Source: Candidatus Ancillula trichonymphae ImTpAt (lineage in GTDB: Bacteria > Actinomycetota > Actinomycetes > Actinomycetales > Bifidobacteriaceae). From it: DNA of 12,646 bases. Within the stretch, counting starts at the first letter, position 1. Every line of letters starts with the position of its first letter. The notes under the pieces were generated by a model. It was not told the DNA's origin and made no database searches. It was given only the letters and a program-made list of their open reading frames with translations. The position numbers and the translations under genes were made by a program. The stretch is taken from contig AXYY01000073.1 in NCBI GenBank assembly GCA_000485475.1, forward strand, positions 1 to 12,646, in the 5' to 3' direction. Of this stretch, positions 5,208 through 12,646 are shown in pieces.

Positions 5208-6848
5208 ATGAATACTAATTACAATAAGCTTTGGGTATATCAAAAACGCGAGATTACCCTCGGTCGTGGAGTTGCATATGGATTAACTGATTTAATGGGT
5301 GGTGGTTGGAACAACATTGTTTCGGGCGTCATATTTACATTTGTCTTGTCTAATGGCATCTCTCCGGCCTTAGCTGGCGCAATCGCTGGAATCGGTCGAA
5401 TTATTGATGCTGTGTTTTCATTATTCATTGGTTCAATTACCGATAATTTTCACAAAACCACACTTGGAAAACGGTTTGGTAGACGACACTTTATATTCGG
5501 TGTCGGCATTTTAGCTTTCGCAATGGTTTTTCCATTTTTCTGGGTTTCTACCACTAATTGGGTTTACTACCTGTTTGTTTACTGCGTACTTGAGATTATA
5601 ATTGCTTTCATTTTGATCGCTTGGGAAACTTTGCCAACTGAAATGACAGATGATTATAAACTACGGACGATTTTGTCAGGTTCGCGAATGGTTATTTCTG
5701 CAGCTGGAACGTCGTTTGTCTTTATCATGCTCTACGCTCTTAAATCTCTAAATAGCCGTAATGCATATTTAATCGCTGGCGTTGCTTATACATTTGTTTT
5801 TGTTGTTGGAATGCTCATTTCATGGCGTCTAACCTGGGAGAGACCTCTAACAAAAGAAGTTTTGGAAGAATTGGACTCTGCTGAGAAGTCGTCACCCAAA
5901 AAGATTATCAAGGATTATATTTCAGTTTTTCGTAACAAGGCGTTTCGTAAACATTTGACGGTTTACATTTTTTCATTTACTGGTAAGGATTTCTTCCAGA
6001 TATTACTGCCGACTTTCGTAGTTTATTCTCTACTAATGAACGATTCTGATCCGTGGCTAATAAATGCCTTGTCGTTCGTTGGTATTTTTATATCAATTTT
6101 GGCGGCTTGGTTGATGATTAAAGCTGATCCAAAGTTTCTCTTTGCAGCGTCTTATTCACTCATCATTTTTGTTTTGGTGGCTTTTACTGTTTTGAATTAC
6201 TTGGACATTCGTAATCGAGCCGTTATGTTGCCCATTATTATTATTTTGGGAGTTATTTGGCAAGTTGGTCGTTCTACTCTGGAGTTTATCCCCTGGAATA
6301 TCTTTCCGTTCATTCCGGACATTGACTACATTATGACAAGAGAAGCACGAGCCGGAATTTATGCAGCAGTCATGACTTTCTTCCGCAAGTCTACTGGAGC
6401 AGTGGCGGCCTGGATTGCCGGAATTCTGCTAGAAGCAATCGACTTCGTGCAAGCTCCTAGTAAGATGTGCTCACTTGACAAGAACATTAGCAGCTTGAAG
6501 TACGCAACAGAAGAAAGTTGCTTGAAGGCACATGGTGAGTGGGCTGCTACCGGTTCTGATCAAATACATGAGTACGCACTTCAGTTAGACGCAACTAAGC
6601 CGTGGAACGAAATTAAACTAGGTTTTATACTTGTTCTGGGTACTGGACTGCTGATAGTAATAGCACTAATAATTTCTCAAACCTTTAAACTTAACCGTCG
6701 GACTCATGCGACTTTGAAACAAGAAATAGCGCGTCTGGAAAATGGCGGTTTGAAGGAAAATGTTTCACCAGATACTAGAAAGGTTATTGAACAGCTGACT
6801 GGTCATCCTTATGAAGAATCATGGCCTGCCAAATCAACTGATGAGTAA
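5208..6848 (+). CDS. GPH-family sugar:cation symporter, probable glucuronate/hexuronide importer
   Basis: A membrane symporter of the glycoside-pentoside-hexuronide family (MelB/UidB relatives, major facilitator fold), about 12 predicted transmembrane segments. The N-terminus has the typical YGLTDLMGGGWNNI start. RIIDAVFSLFIGSITD (64-79) contains the conserved acidic residues Asp67 and Asp79 of the cation site, and GKRFGRRHF (87-95) is the family cytoplasmic loop. The C-terminal tail is cytoplasmic (EIARLENGG, then VIEQLTGHPYEESW). At 546 residues it is longer than MelB (about 470). The extra length is mainly a hydrophilic loop before the last helix (about 410-468) with Cys421 and Cys438, and the tail. 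ATG 5208 has AAAGGA (5196-5201) six bases upstream. Glucuronate as substrate is inferred from the downstream uxu/uxa genes; glucuronides or other hexuronates are also possible. Confidence 0.85.
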   Translation: MNTNYNKLWVYQKREITLGRGVAYGLTDLMGGGWNNIVSGVIFTFVLSNGISPALAGAIAGIGRIIDAVFSLFIGSITDNFHKTTLGKRFGRRHFIFGVGILAFAMVFPFFWVSTTNWVYYLFVYCVLEIIIAFILIAWETLPTEMTDDYKLRTILSGSRMVISAAGTSFVFIMLYALKSLNSRNAYLIAGVAYTFVFVVGMLISWRLTWERPLTKEVLEELDSAEKSSPKKIIKDYISVFRNKAFRKHLTVYIFSFTGKDFFQILLPTFVVYSLLMNDSDPWLINALSFVGIFISILAAWLMIKADPKFLFAASYSLIIFVLVAFTVLNYLDIRNRAVMLPIIIILGVIWQVGRSTLEFIPWNIFPFIPDIDYIMTREARAGIYAAVMTFFRKSTGAVAAWIAGILLEAIDFVQAPSKMCSLDKNISSLKYATEESCLKAHGEWAATGSDQIHEYALQLDATKPWNEIKLGFILVLGTGLLIVIALIISQTFKLNRRTHATLKQEIARLENGGLKENVSPDTRKVIEQLTGHPYEESWPAKSTDE

Positions 6849-6891
6849 AGTTCTAGTAAAACAACAAAAGAGAAAGAAAGGTTGAAGTAAG

Positions 6892-7998
6892 TTGAAGATG
6901 GGTTTTAGATGGTATGGCGAAAGTAATGACACAGTTTCATTGGATGAGATTCGCCAGATTCCAGGAGTTGAGACAATTGTTTGGGCACTGCACCATAAAC
7001 AGGCGGGTGAAGTTTGGGAACAAGATGAAATTGATGCTGAGATTGCTAAAATAACTACAAAACAAACATCTCAGGGGTTTCTTGATGCTGAAGTTGTTGA
7101 ATCGGTTAACATTCACGAGAGTATCAAGTTGGGTAAGACAATTCTGGGAGTGAGTCGAGATCTTGCAATTGACAATTACATTATTACTTTGAAGCGTTTG
7201 GCCAAATCTGGTGTTAAAGTTGTCACTTACAATTTCATGCCGGTGCTTGACTGGTTGCGGACCGATTTTTGGCGCCTATTGCCTGATGGGTCAACTGCGC
7301 TTTATTATGATGATAATATAGTTAAACAGTTGAGTCCAGAGAAACTGATCGCAGACATGGAGAATGCGGGTGGTAGATTAACGCTACCAGGATGGGAACC
7401 TGAGCGCCTAGCTCATTTCCGCACCCTGAATGAAACTTATCAGGGCGTTATGCATGAAGACATGTATCGCAACTACAAGTATTTCCTCGATGCTGTTATT
7501 CCGACCTGCGAGCAGTTTGACATTAAGTTAGCGGTTCACCCTGATGATCCAGCATTTGATTTGTTTTCATGGCCGCGAGTTGTTTCGAACAAGAAGGGCT
7601 TGGCAACTGTTTTGTCTCTGAACAACAGTAAATACAACGGCCTTTGTTTATGCTTGGGCTCGTTCAGTTCTAATCCTGAGAATGACGCAGTTGACGCAGT
7701 TGAAACGTTCATCGATAGAATTCATTTCAGCCATGTGCGGAACATCAAGTTCACCAAAGGTGCCTCATTTTCTGAGGTTGGACATCGTGCTTGTGAAGGA
7801 GATGTTGACACAACTGGAATAATGCGGGTCTACGCGAAGAACAACTATCAGGGGTATATTAGACCTGATCATGGACGACACCTGTGGGATGAGAACACGA
7901 AGAACCGTCCGCGCCCTGGTTATGGATTGTATGATAGAGCATTAGGTACTCAGTATTTGCTGGGGTGCTGGGATGCATTTAGACGAATAGAAAGGTAG
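6892..7998 (+). CDS. uxuA: Mannonate dehydratase
   Basis: A cytoplasmic metal-dependent dehydratase that converts D-mannonate to 2-keto-3-deoxy-D-gluconate. The 368-residue product belongs to the shorter Gram-positive type (E. coli UxuA is about 394). The N-terminus MKMGFRWYG is typical. The four metal ligands seen in UxuA structures correspond to His216 (HPDDP), Cys254 (CLGSF, usually CTGS), His281 (HVRNIK) and Asp326 (DHGRHLW). RPGYGLYDRALGTQYLLG (341-358) is the family C-terminal signature. I chose TTG 6892 because it gives the family MKM start. ATG 6898, two codons later, is possible, and AAAGG at 6877-6881 is better spaced for the TTG. The gap to the symporter is 43 bases without promoter or terminator, and uxaC follows 9 bases after the stop. 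Confidence 0.93.
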   Translation: MKMGFRWYGESNDTVSLDEIRQIPGVETIVWALHHKQAGEVWEQDEIDAEIAKITTKQTSQGFLDAEVVESVNIHESIKLGKTILGVSRDLAIDNYIITLKRLAKSGVKVVTYNFMPVLDWLRTDFWRLLPDGSTALYYDDNIVKQLSPEKLIADMENAGGRLTLPGWEPERLAHFRTLNETYQGVMHEDMYRNYKYFLDAVIPTCEQFDIKLAVHPDDPAFDLFSWPRVVSNKKGLATVLSLNNSKYNGLCLCLGSFSSNPENDAVDAVETFIDRIHFSHVRNIKFTKGASFSEVGHRACEGDVDTTGIMRVYAKNNYQGYIRPDHGRHLWDENTKNRPRPGYGLYDRALGTQYLLGCWDAFRRIER

Positions 7999-8007
7999 GG
8001 TAAAAGT

Positions 8008-9498
8008 ATGGAATTTTTGAACGACAACTTTTTACTAAACACGCAGTTCGCAGTTGATTTGTATCACAACTGGGCTAAGAATTTGCCAATTATCGATTAT
8101 CACTGTCACCTTGAGCCGCAGATAATCTACAACAACCAGAATCCTGAAAACATCACGAAGCTGTGGATTACCGATGGTGACGCATCCTCCCCGGTTGGCG
8201 ATCACTACAAATGGCGCCTGATGCGCGCGGCAGGTTACTCAGAAGACTTTGTTACTGGTACGGCGAGCGATCTTGACAAATTTCAGGCGTTCGCCGTTGC
8301 TCTTGAGTCCGCTCTGGGTAACCCCATTCTCGAGTGGAGTCATCTTGAACTTCGGCGTTTCTTCGGCATTGAAACGGTGCTGAATTCCAAAACATCACTT
8401 CGTCTGTATGATGAACTGAACGAGCAGCTGAAAACTGACAACTTCAAGCCACGCAACGTGATCGCGAATTCTAATGTTGACATATTGGTGACAACTGATG
8501 ATCCAGCTGATGATCTCATTCTTCATGATAAACTCAAGGCTGAAGAGCAACGGTTCCAGGTTTTTCCAGCTTTTAGACCAGATCCAGCCATGAATGTATT
8601 CAAGTCAACTTTTGCAGAATATATGGATCGTTTGGGAGAATCTGCAAAAATCACGATCAAGAATTTGTCAGATCTTGAAGAAGCGCTGACTAGTAGAATT
8701 AACTTCTTCCACTCAAAAGGGACGCGGTTGGCTGATCACGGAATTGAGACTTTCTACTACGACAAGGCTAGTGCACCTGAGGTTGATAAAACCTTGAAAA
8801 AGGCTCTCAAGGGTCAGCAGTTGTCAGCTGAAGAGATTGCAGCATATCATACTTATCTGCAAAAATTCTTGGCCAAAGAGTATGCGAAGAGGAACTGGAT
8901 TATGCAGATGCACATAAATGCATTTCGTGATCTCAATACACCTGCATTTTCTAGGAGTGGTCCGAATACTGGACATGATGCAATGACGGACACCTCCATT
9001 GCTCGGCAAGTTGTAGCGTTTTTCGATGACCTGGAAATTGAGGGCGCCCAAACAGGTGTTGACACAATTCCGCGAACGATGCTCTATTCCCTGAATAAGA
9101 ATGACTTTCTACCACTTATCGCAATTGGCGGAACGCACGGGCAGAATGTAAATGGGCAGGGTGTTAAGCAAAAGTTCCAGTTGGGTCCTGCTTGGTGGTT
9201 TAACGACACCTACACTGGAATGTGTCAGCAACTTGAGATTTTCTCGGAGCAGAGTTTGCTGGGCAACTTCACTGGTATGCTAACTGATTCGCGCAGTCTC
9301 TTGAGTTATCCTCGTCATGAATATTTCAGGCGCATTTTGTGCGAGTTCCTCGGTAATCTGGAGAAAACTGGTCGAATTCCTAGCGATATTGAAGCAGCTG
9401 GGCAGGTTGTTCAGAATATTTCCTACTACAATGCCAAGAACTACTTCGGTCTAGACAGTTCGTCTAACGCGATTCAGGGGGTGGTGAGTAGTGGTTAA
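8008..9498 (+). CDS. uxaC: Glucuronate isomerase
   Basis: A cytoplasmic isomerase of the amidohydrolase superfamily that converts D-glucuronate to D-fructuronate; the same enzyme can convert galacturonate to tagaturonate. The 496-residue product is longer than E. coli UxaC (about 470). Visible are IIDYHCHLEP with metal ligands His32 and His34, GDHYKWRLMRAAG, LELRRFFGIE, TTDDPADDL, the HINAFRD-type histidine region, GPAWWFNDTYTGM (near 392-404) and FTGMLTDSRSLLSYPRHEYF, all family blocks. Compared with E. coli there is an insertion of about eight residues (DGDASSPV) before GDHYKWR and a C-terminal extension of about 15. AGGTAGGG just before 8001, overlapping the uxuA stop, serves as ribosome binding site. 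Its end overlaps uxuB by 8 bases. The lack of uxaA/uxaB nearby points to glucuronate, not galacturonate, as the operon's substrate. Confidence 0.95.
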   Translation: MEFLNDNFLLNTQFAVDLYHNWAKNLPIIDYHCHLEPQIIYNNQNPENITKLWITDGDASSPVGDHYKWRLMRAAGYSEDFVTGTASDLDKFQAFAVALESALGNPILEWSHLELRRFFGIETVLNSKTSLRLYDELNEQLKTDNFKPRNVIANSNVDILVTTDDPADDLILHDKLKAEEQRFQVFPAFRPDPAMNVFKSTFAEYMDRLGESAKITIKNLSDLEEALTSRINFFHSKGTRLADHGIETFYYDKASAPEVDKTLKKALKGQQLSAEEIAAYHTYLQKFLAKEYAKRNWIMQMHINAFRDLNTPAFSRSGPNTGHDAMTDTSIARQVVAFFDDLEIEGAQTGVDTIPRTMLYSLNKNDFLPLIAIGGTHGQNVNGQGVKQKFQLGPAWWFNDTYTGMCQQLEIFSEQSLLGNFTGMLTDSRSLLSYPRHEYFRRILCEFLGNLEKTGRIPSDIEAAGQVVQNISYYNAKNYFGLDSSSNAIQGVVSSG

Positions 9499-11134
9499 AT
9501 TGAATGATGATTATATTGGTGATCCTGATAGTTTTACTACTTCGAAGATCGCGGTTCCATCTGGTGTTGATTTTGAAACTGTTCGTCAAAAAACCTCTAC
9601 TGAACCTGTTTGGGCCCATTTTGGTGGTGGGAACCTGTTCCGCTGCATGCACGCTTCTTTTCAGCAAGTTCTACTAGAAAAGGGCTTGACTGATAAGGGC
9701 ATTATCCTGTTCGAGACCTGGGATGATCAGCTAGTTGATAATGTCTACAAGAAGTTTAACAACCGGTCGCTTGAAGTTGTCCTTAAAGCGGATGGTAACT
9801 ACGACTTGAAGTTGATCAATTCAGTAACAGAAAGTCACTACATCAACCCGCTGTCTGAGAATCCAGTCCACGTCACGGCATATGCGCGCCTAAAAGAGGT
9901 CTTCGCGGCGAAGTCACTGCAGTTGGTCACTCTAACTGTGACCGAAAAGGGCTACAACTTGACTGACCTGAACGACAACTATTTTGAAGTGGTTGCCAAC
10001 GAGATAGCGGCAGGACCAGATAATGTACAGAGCTTGATCGGTATTTTAACTGCTGCTTTGTTCACAAGATTTACTTCTGGAGCGCATCCAATTGCTTTGC
10101 TCTCAACTGATAACTTCTCCCACAACGGTGACAAACTCAAGAATTCGATTTTAACAGTTGCGAACGAATGGTTGAACAATGGCTTCGTTAACGCTGATTT
10201 TATCAACTACTTAGAGGACAAGAGCAAGGTAAGTTACCCTTATTCGATGATTGACCGGATAACGCCGTCGCCATCAGCCGCCATTGCCAAGAGATTGCTA
10301 GAGGATGGTTTTGAAGATGTTGAGATTATTAAAACTGAGAAGTCGACGTATTCAGCACCTTTTGTTAATACTGAAGAAATCAATTACCTAGTTGTTGAAG
10401 ATTCCTTCCCTGCATCCAGACCACAACTTGAGAGTGCGGGAGTTTTTTTCACCAGCAAGGATAAGGTTGGTGAAGTCGAACGGATGAAGGTCTGCACGTG
10501 TTTGAACCCGCTCCACACTTCATTAGCAGTTTTGGGGTGCTTGCTGGGCTACGACACAATTTATGAGGAAGTCAAGAATCCCCTTTTGTTGAAGCTTATC
10601 CAGAAAGTTGGTTATCAGGAGGGGTTGAAGGTCGCCACAGATCCGAGCATTATTTCTCCAGAAGCGTTCATTGACGAGGTGATTGGGAAGCGGTTGCCAA
10701 ATCCATACATTCCGGATATGCCTCAGCGCATTGCAACTGATACTTCTCAGAAAATACCAATCAGGTTCGGTGTGACAATCTCGCTGTATTCGAAGAATCC
10801 TGATCTAGATGTCCAGAATTTGGAGGCAATTCCTTTTGTTTTAGCTGCCTGGTTGCGGTACTTGCTTGGTGTTGACGATTCTGGAGAGCAGTTTCAGCGG
10901 TCACCAGATCCGTTACTGTCCGAGTTAGACAAGATTACTGGCGACATCAAGTTGGGTGATACTGGTGGAAGTATTGAAAAAGTCAAGCAAATAATTGCTG
11001 ATCCGAAAATCTTTGGAGTAGATTTAGTTGCAGTTGGTTTAGAGGAAAGAATTTTTGAGCACTTCAAGTTCATGGTAGCTGAAAAAGGTAGTGTTGTTAA
11101 GTTGCTAGAAAAAGTGGTAGCAGAAGATAAATGA
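9491..11134 (+). CDS. uxuB: Fructuronate reductase (D-mannonate oxidoreductase)
   Basis: A cytoplasmic NAD-dependent polyol-type long-chain dehydrogenase that reduces D-fructuronate to D-mannonate. The 547-residue product fits the longer Gram-positive version (E. coli about 486). The N-terminal Rossmann part has HFGGGNLFR (43-51) for NAD binding, followed by ETWD (75-78). The C-terminal domain has MIDRITPSPS (253-262) and the catalytic region MKVCTCLNPLHTSLAVLGC (332-350), with Lys333, Asn339 and His342 as expected active-site residues. GTG 9491 begins inside the last codons of uxaC (8-base overlap) with a G-rich GGGGGTGGTGAG region upstream as binding site. Tagaturonate reductase (UxaB) and mannitol dehydrogenase are relatives. 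Neighbours uxuA and uxaC, and the CLNPLHT motif, favour UxuB. Confidence 0.92.
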   Translation: MVKLNDDYIGDPDSFTTSKIAVPSGVDFETVRQKTSTEPVWAHFGGGNLFRCMHASFQQVLLEKGLTDKGIILFETWDDQLVDNVYKKFNNRSLEVVLKADGNYDLKLINSVTESHYINPLSENPVHVTAYARLKEVFAAKSLQLVTLTVTEKGYNLTDLNDNYFEVVANEIAAGPDNVQSLIGILTAALFTRFTSGAHPIALLSTDNFSHNGDKLKNSILTVANEWLNNGFVNADFINYLEDKSKVSYPYSMIDRITPSPSAAIAKRLLEDGFEDVEIIKTEKSTYSAPFVNTEEINYLVVEDSFPASRPQLESAGVFFTSKDKVGEVERMKVCTCLNPLHTSLAVLGCLLGYDTIYEEVKNPLLLKLIQKVGYQEGLKVATDPSIISPEAFIDEVIGKRLPNPYIPDMPQRIATDTSQKIPIRFGVTISLYSKNPDLDVQNLEAIPFVLAAWLRYLLGVDDSGEQFQRSPDPLLSELDKITGDIKLGDTGGSIEKVKQIIADPKIFGVDLVAVGLEERIFEHFKFMVAEKGSVVKLLEKVVAEDK

Positions 11135-11146
11135 AGAGGAGTAGAT

Positions 11147-11797
11147 ATGCAAAAGTACACTATTTTGTCCAGATTGGTTAAGTCTGGAGTAGTTGCGGTT
11201 GTTCGTGGAAACGACAAGGCGGAAGTTATTGGAATTGTTGATGCTTTGGTTCGGGGTGGAATAACTGGAATTGAATTGACGTTTACGGTTCCGCACGCTG
11301 ATAAAATCATCGCCGAAGTGGCGCAAGAGCATGCCGAAAGACCCGAAGTTGTGGTTGGTGCTGGAACTGTTTTGGATGCTGCGACCGCCCGAATAGCGAT
11401 TATGTCCGGTGCAGAATATATTGTCAGCCCGAATTTTAATCTTGAGATAGCGAAGATCGCCAATTTATACCAGATTCCTTACTTACCAGGTGTTGAAACA
11501 ATCAGCGAGATAACTGAGGCTTTGCAAGCAGGTGTTGATATTGTCAAGTTGTTCCCCGGTTCAGTATTTGGTCCGGACTACGTCAAAGCTGTTAAGGCAC
11601 CATTTCCACACCTTAACATTATGCCAACGGGAGGTGTCAGCATCGACAACATGGAGGCGTGGTTCGCTTCTGGTGTAATAACTGTTGGCGCAGGAGGCAA
11701 TTTGACCAAGTTACTGGACAACAAGGACTATTCAGTTGTTGAGAAAAGTGCACGGAAATGGAAAAGTAAACTGGAAGAAATCAGGGCCAAATCTTAA
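11147..11797 (+). CDS. eda: KDPG aldolase (2-dehydro-3-deoxyphosphogluconate aldolase)
   Basis: A cytoplasmic class I aldolase that splits 2-keto-3-deoxy-6-phosphogluconate into pyruvate and glyceraldehyde-3-phosphate. The 216-residue TIM-barrel protein has normal length. Visible are VVAVVRG (15-21), GIELTFTVP with catalytic Glu43, GAGTVLD (71-77), SPNFN (94-98), LPG (113-115), DIVKLFPGS with Schiff-base Lys134, and the phosphate-binding PTGGV and VGAGGNL. Some family members also cleave 4-hydroxy-2-oxoglutarate. ATG 11147 is supported by AGGAG at 11137-11141, five bases upstream. The gap to uxuB is 12 bases, and kdgK starts in its stop codon. In a uronate operon it completes the route to central metabolism. 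Confidence 0.94.
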   Translation: MQKYTILSRLVKSGVVAVVRGNDKAEVIGIVDALVRGGITGIELTFTVPHADKIIAEVAQEHAERPEVVVGAGTVLDAATARIAIMSGAEYIVSPNFNLEIAKIANLYQIPYLPGVETISEITEALQAGVDIVKLFPGSVFGPDYVKAVKAPFPHLNIMPTGGVSIDNMEAWFASGVITVGAGGNLTKLLDNKDYSVVEKSARKWKSKLEEIRAKS

Positions 11798-12646
11798 TGA
11801 GAAGAAAACTCCTAACAATTGGTGAGTGCATGGCGCTCTTCGCCTCCACCGATGTTGATGTGCCGTTAAGTCAAGCAGAGAACTTCCGCAGATTCACTTC
11901 AGGTGCTGAACTAAATGTTGCAACTGGATTGAGCAGATTGGGATTACCAGTTGATTATATTACAGCGCTAGGGACTGATCCAAATGGTGATTTTCTTCTG
12001 GACAAAATACGGCACAGCGGCATTGGAACTGAGTTCATTTTGTGCAACAGTTCCTTTTCCACAGGGGTTTACTTCAAGGACAAAGTTGCATCTGGGGATC
12101 CTCAGGTGTTGTATTTGAGGAAGAACAGTGCGTGCGCCAATTTGACATATGAGGAAATTGTGAAAAGTTGTCCTGAATTTAATCTTTCGAACTACTCGCA
12201 CGCGCACTTGACCGGAATTTATCCAGCCATTTCTGATACTGCCAGCTCAGTTTTTGACCAGTTAATTACTGCACTTAATGCCGCAGATGTCTACACATCT
12301 TTTGATCCAAACCTGCGCCCGAAATTGTGGCAAAGTCAAGAGTCGATGATCAGAACTACTAACGAAGCAGCGCATAGAGCGAACCTGGTATTACCAGGAG
12401 TTGCCGAAGGTCAAGTGTTAGTTGGAAGTGAAGATCCGGAAGAAATTGCGGACTTCTACCTTGAAAATGGGCGTAAAACTGAGTGCGTGGTTGTTAAGCT
12501 GGGCTCAAGGGGCGCATATTTCAAGATGAATGCTCAAGAATCAGGATTTGTTGATGGACTAAAAGTTGCGCAGATTGTTTCAACGGTTGGGGCTGGTGAT
12601 GGGTTTGCTGTTGGCATGCTCTCTGGCTTGATGTTGGGCAAAACTG
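11797..12646 (+). CDS. kdgK: 2-keto-3-deoxygluconate kinase, 3' end beyond window
   Basis: A cytoplasmic PfkB/ribokinase-family kinase that phosphorylates 2-keto-3-deoxygluconate to KDPG with ATP, the step between UxuA and Eda. 283 codons are present in frame to the right edge; the family usually has about 310-340, so roughly the last tenth is missing. Visible are LTIGECMALFA (6-16), the substrate region FTSGAELNVATGLSRLGL (33-50), ALGTDPNGDFL (57-67), SFDPNLRPKLW (168-178), VVVKLGSRGAY (231-241) and the anion-hole and catalytic motif GAGDGFAVG (265-273) with Asp268 as base. ATG 11797 shares one base with the eda TAA (TAATG), which implies coupled translation; CAGGG near 11782-11786 is a modest binding site. 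Fructokinase is a relative, but NVATGLSRLG, FDPNLRP and the context favour KdgK. Confidence 0.92.
   Translation, partial: MRRKLLTIGECMALFASTDVDVPLSQAENFRRFTSGAELNVATGLSRLGLPVDYITALGTDPNGDFLLDKIRHSGIGTEFILCNSSFSTGVYFKDKVASGDPQVLYLRKNSACANLTYEEIVKSCPEFNLSNYSHAHLTGIYPAISDTASSVFDQLITALNAADVYTSFDPNLRPKLWQSQESMIRTTNEAAHRANLVLPGVAEGQVLVGSEDPEEIADFYLENGRKTECVVVKLGSRGAYFKMNAQESGFVDGLKVAQIVSTVGAGDGFAVGMLSGLMLGKT

Noticed and set aside
10894..11463. 189-codon open frame on the minus strand
   Set aside because: It lies antisense across the well-supported 3' end of uxuB and 5' half of eda and is a low-complexity Ser/Thr/Ala/Ile-rich translation without a ribosome binding site. It is a shadow.

Overview
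The window looks like chromosomal DNA of a low-GC (by eye a little over 40 % GC) Gram-positive-type bacterium, most probably an actinobacterium. The best taxonomic hints are the HIT protein (CIFCKI near the N-terminus, FNTG...GQSVFHAHGHVLS near the C-terminus) and LysA (AHEDQKFGIS, GAYGYSMSSNYN). Both read like actinobacterial versions as I remember them. No rRNA or marker gene is present, so this is a lean, not an identification. All supported genes are on the + strand.

Region 1 (about 1-1270) holds no gene I can name. Short stretches that look like real protein tile the region end to end but keep changing reading frame (2, 3, 2, 3, 1, 3, 2). The best explanation is one unknown protein gene that has decayed by several small insertions and deletions. 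A set of very small overlapping genes is less likely. Region 2 (about 1271-1734) is non-coding. It carries two 12-bp words repeated in the same order, a short TTGCGCA/TGCGCAA palindrome and a perfect 16-bp inverted repeat with a 3-nt loop.

Region 3 (1735-5165) starts with a good sigma-A-type promoter and holds four tightly packed genes: rpiB (ribose-5-phosphate isomerase B), a HIT-family nucleotide hydrolase, glf (UDP-galactopyranose mutase) and lysA (diaminopimelate decarboxylase). They belong to the pentose phosphate pathway, nucleotide housekeeping, galactofuranose supply and lysine/peptidoglycan precursor synthesis. They look like an operon by spacing, not by a shared pathway.

Region 4 (5158 to the right edge) is a hexuronate catabolic operon. 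An extended -10 promoter overlaps the lysA stop codon, followed by a GPH-family sugar:cation symporter, uxuA, uxaC, uxuB, eda and a kdgK that runs off the window. Together they take D-glucuronate into the cell (inferred substrate), isomerise it to D-fructuronate (UxaC), reduce it to D-mannonate (UxuB), dehydrate it to 2-keto-3-deoxygluconate (UxuA), phosphorylate it (KdgK) and split it to pyruvate and glyceraldehyde-3-phosphate (Eda). Every step from glucuronate to central metabolism is present. The galacturonate branch (uxaA/uxaB), a glycoside hydrolase and a transcriptional regulator are not seen here.

I do not see a clearly new biological system. The parts least explained by known families are the frame-tiled region at the left edge and the repeat-rich spacer beside it.
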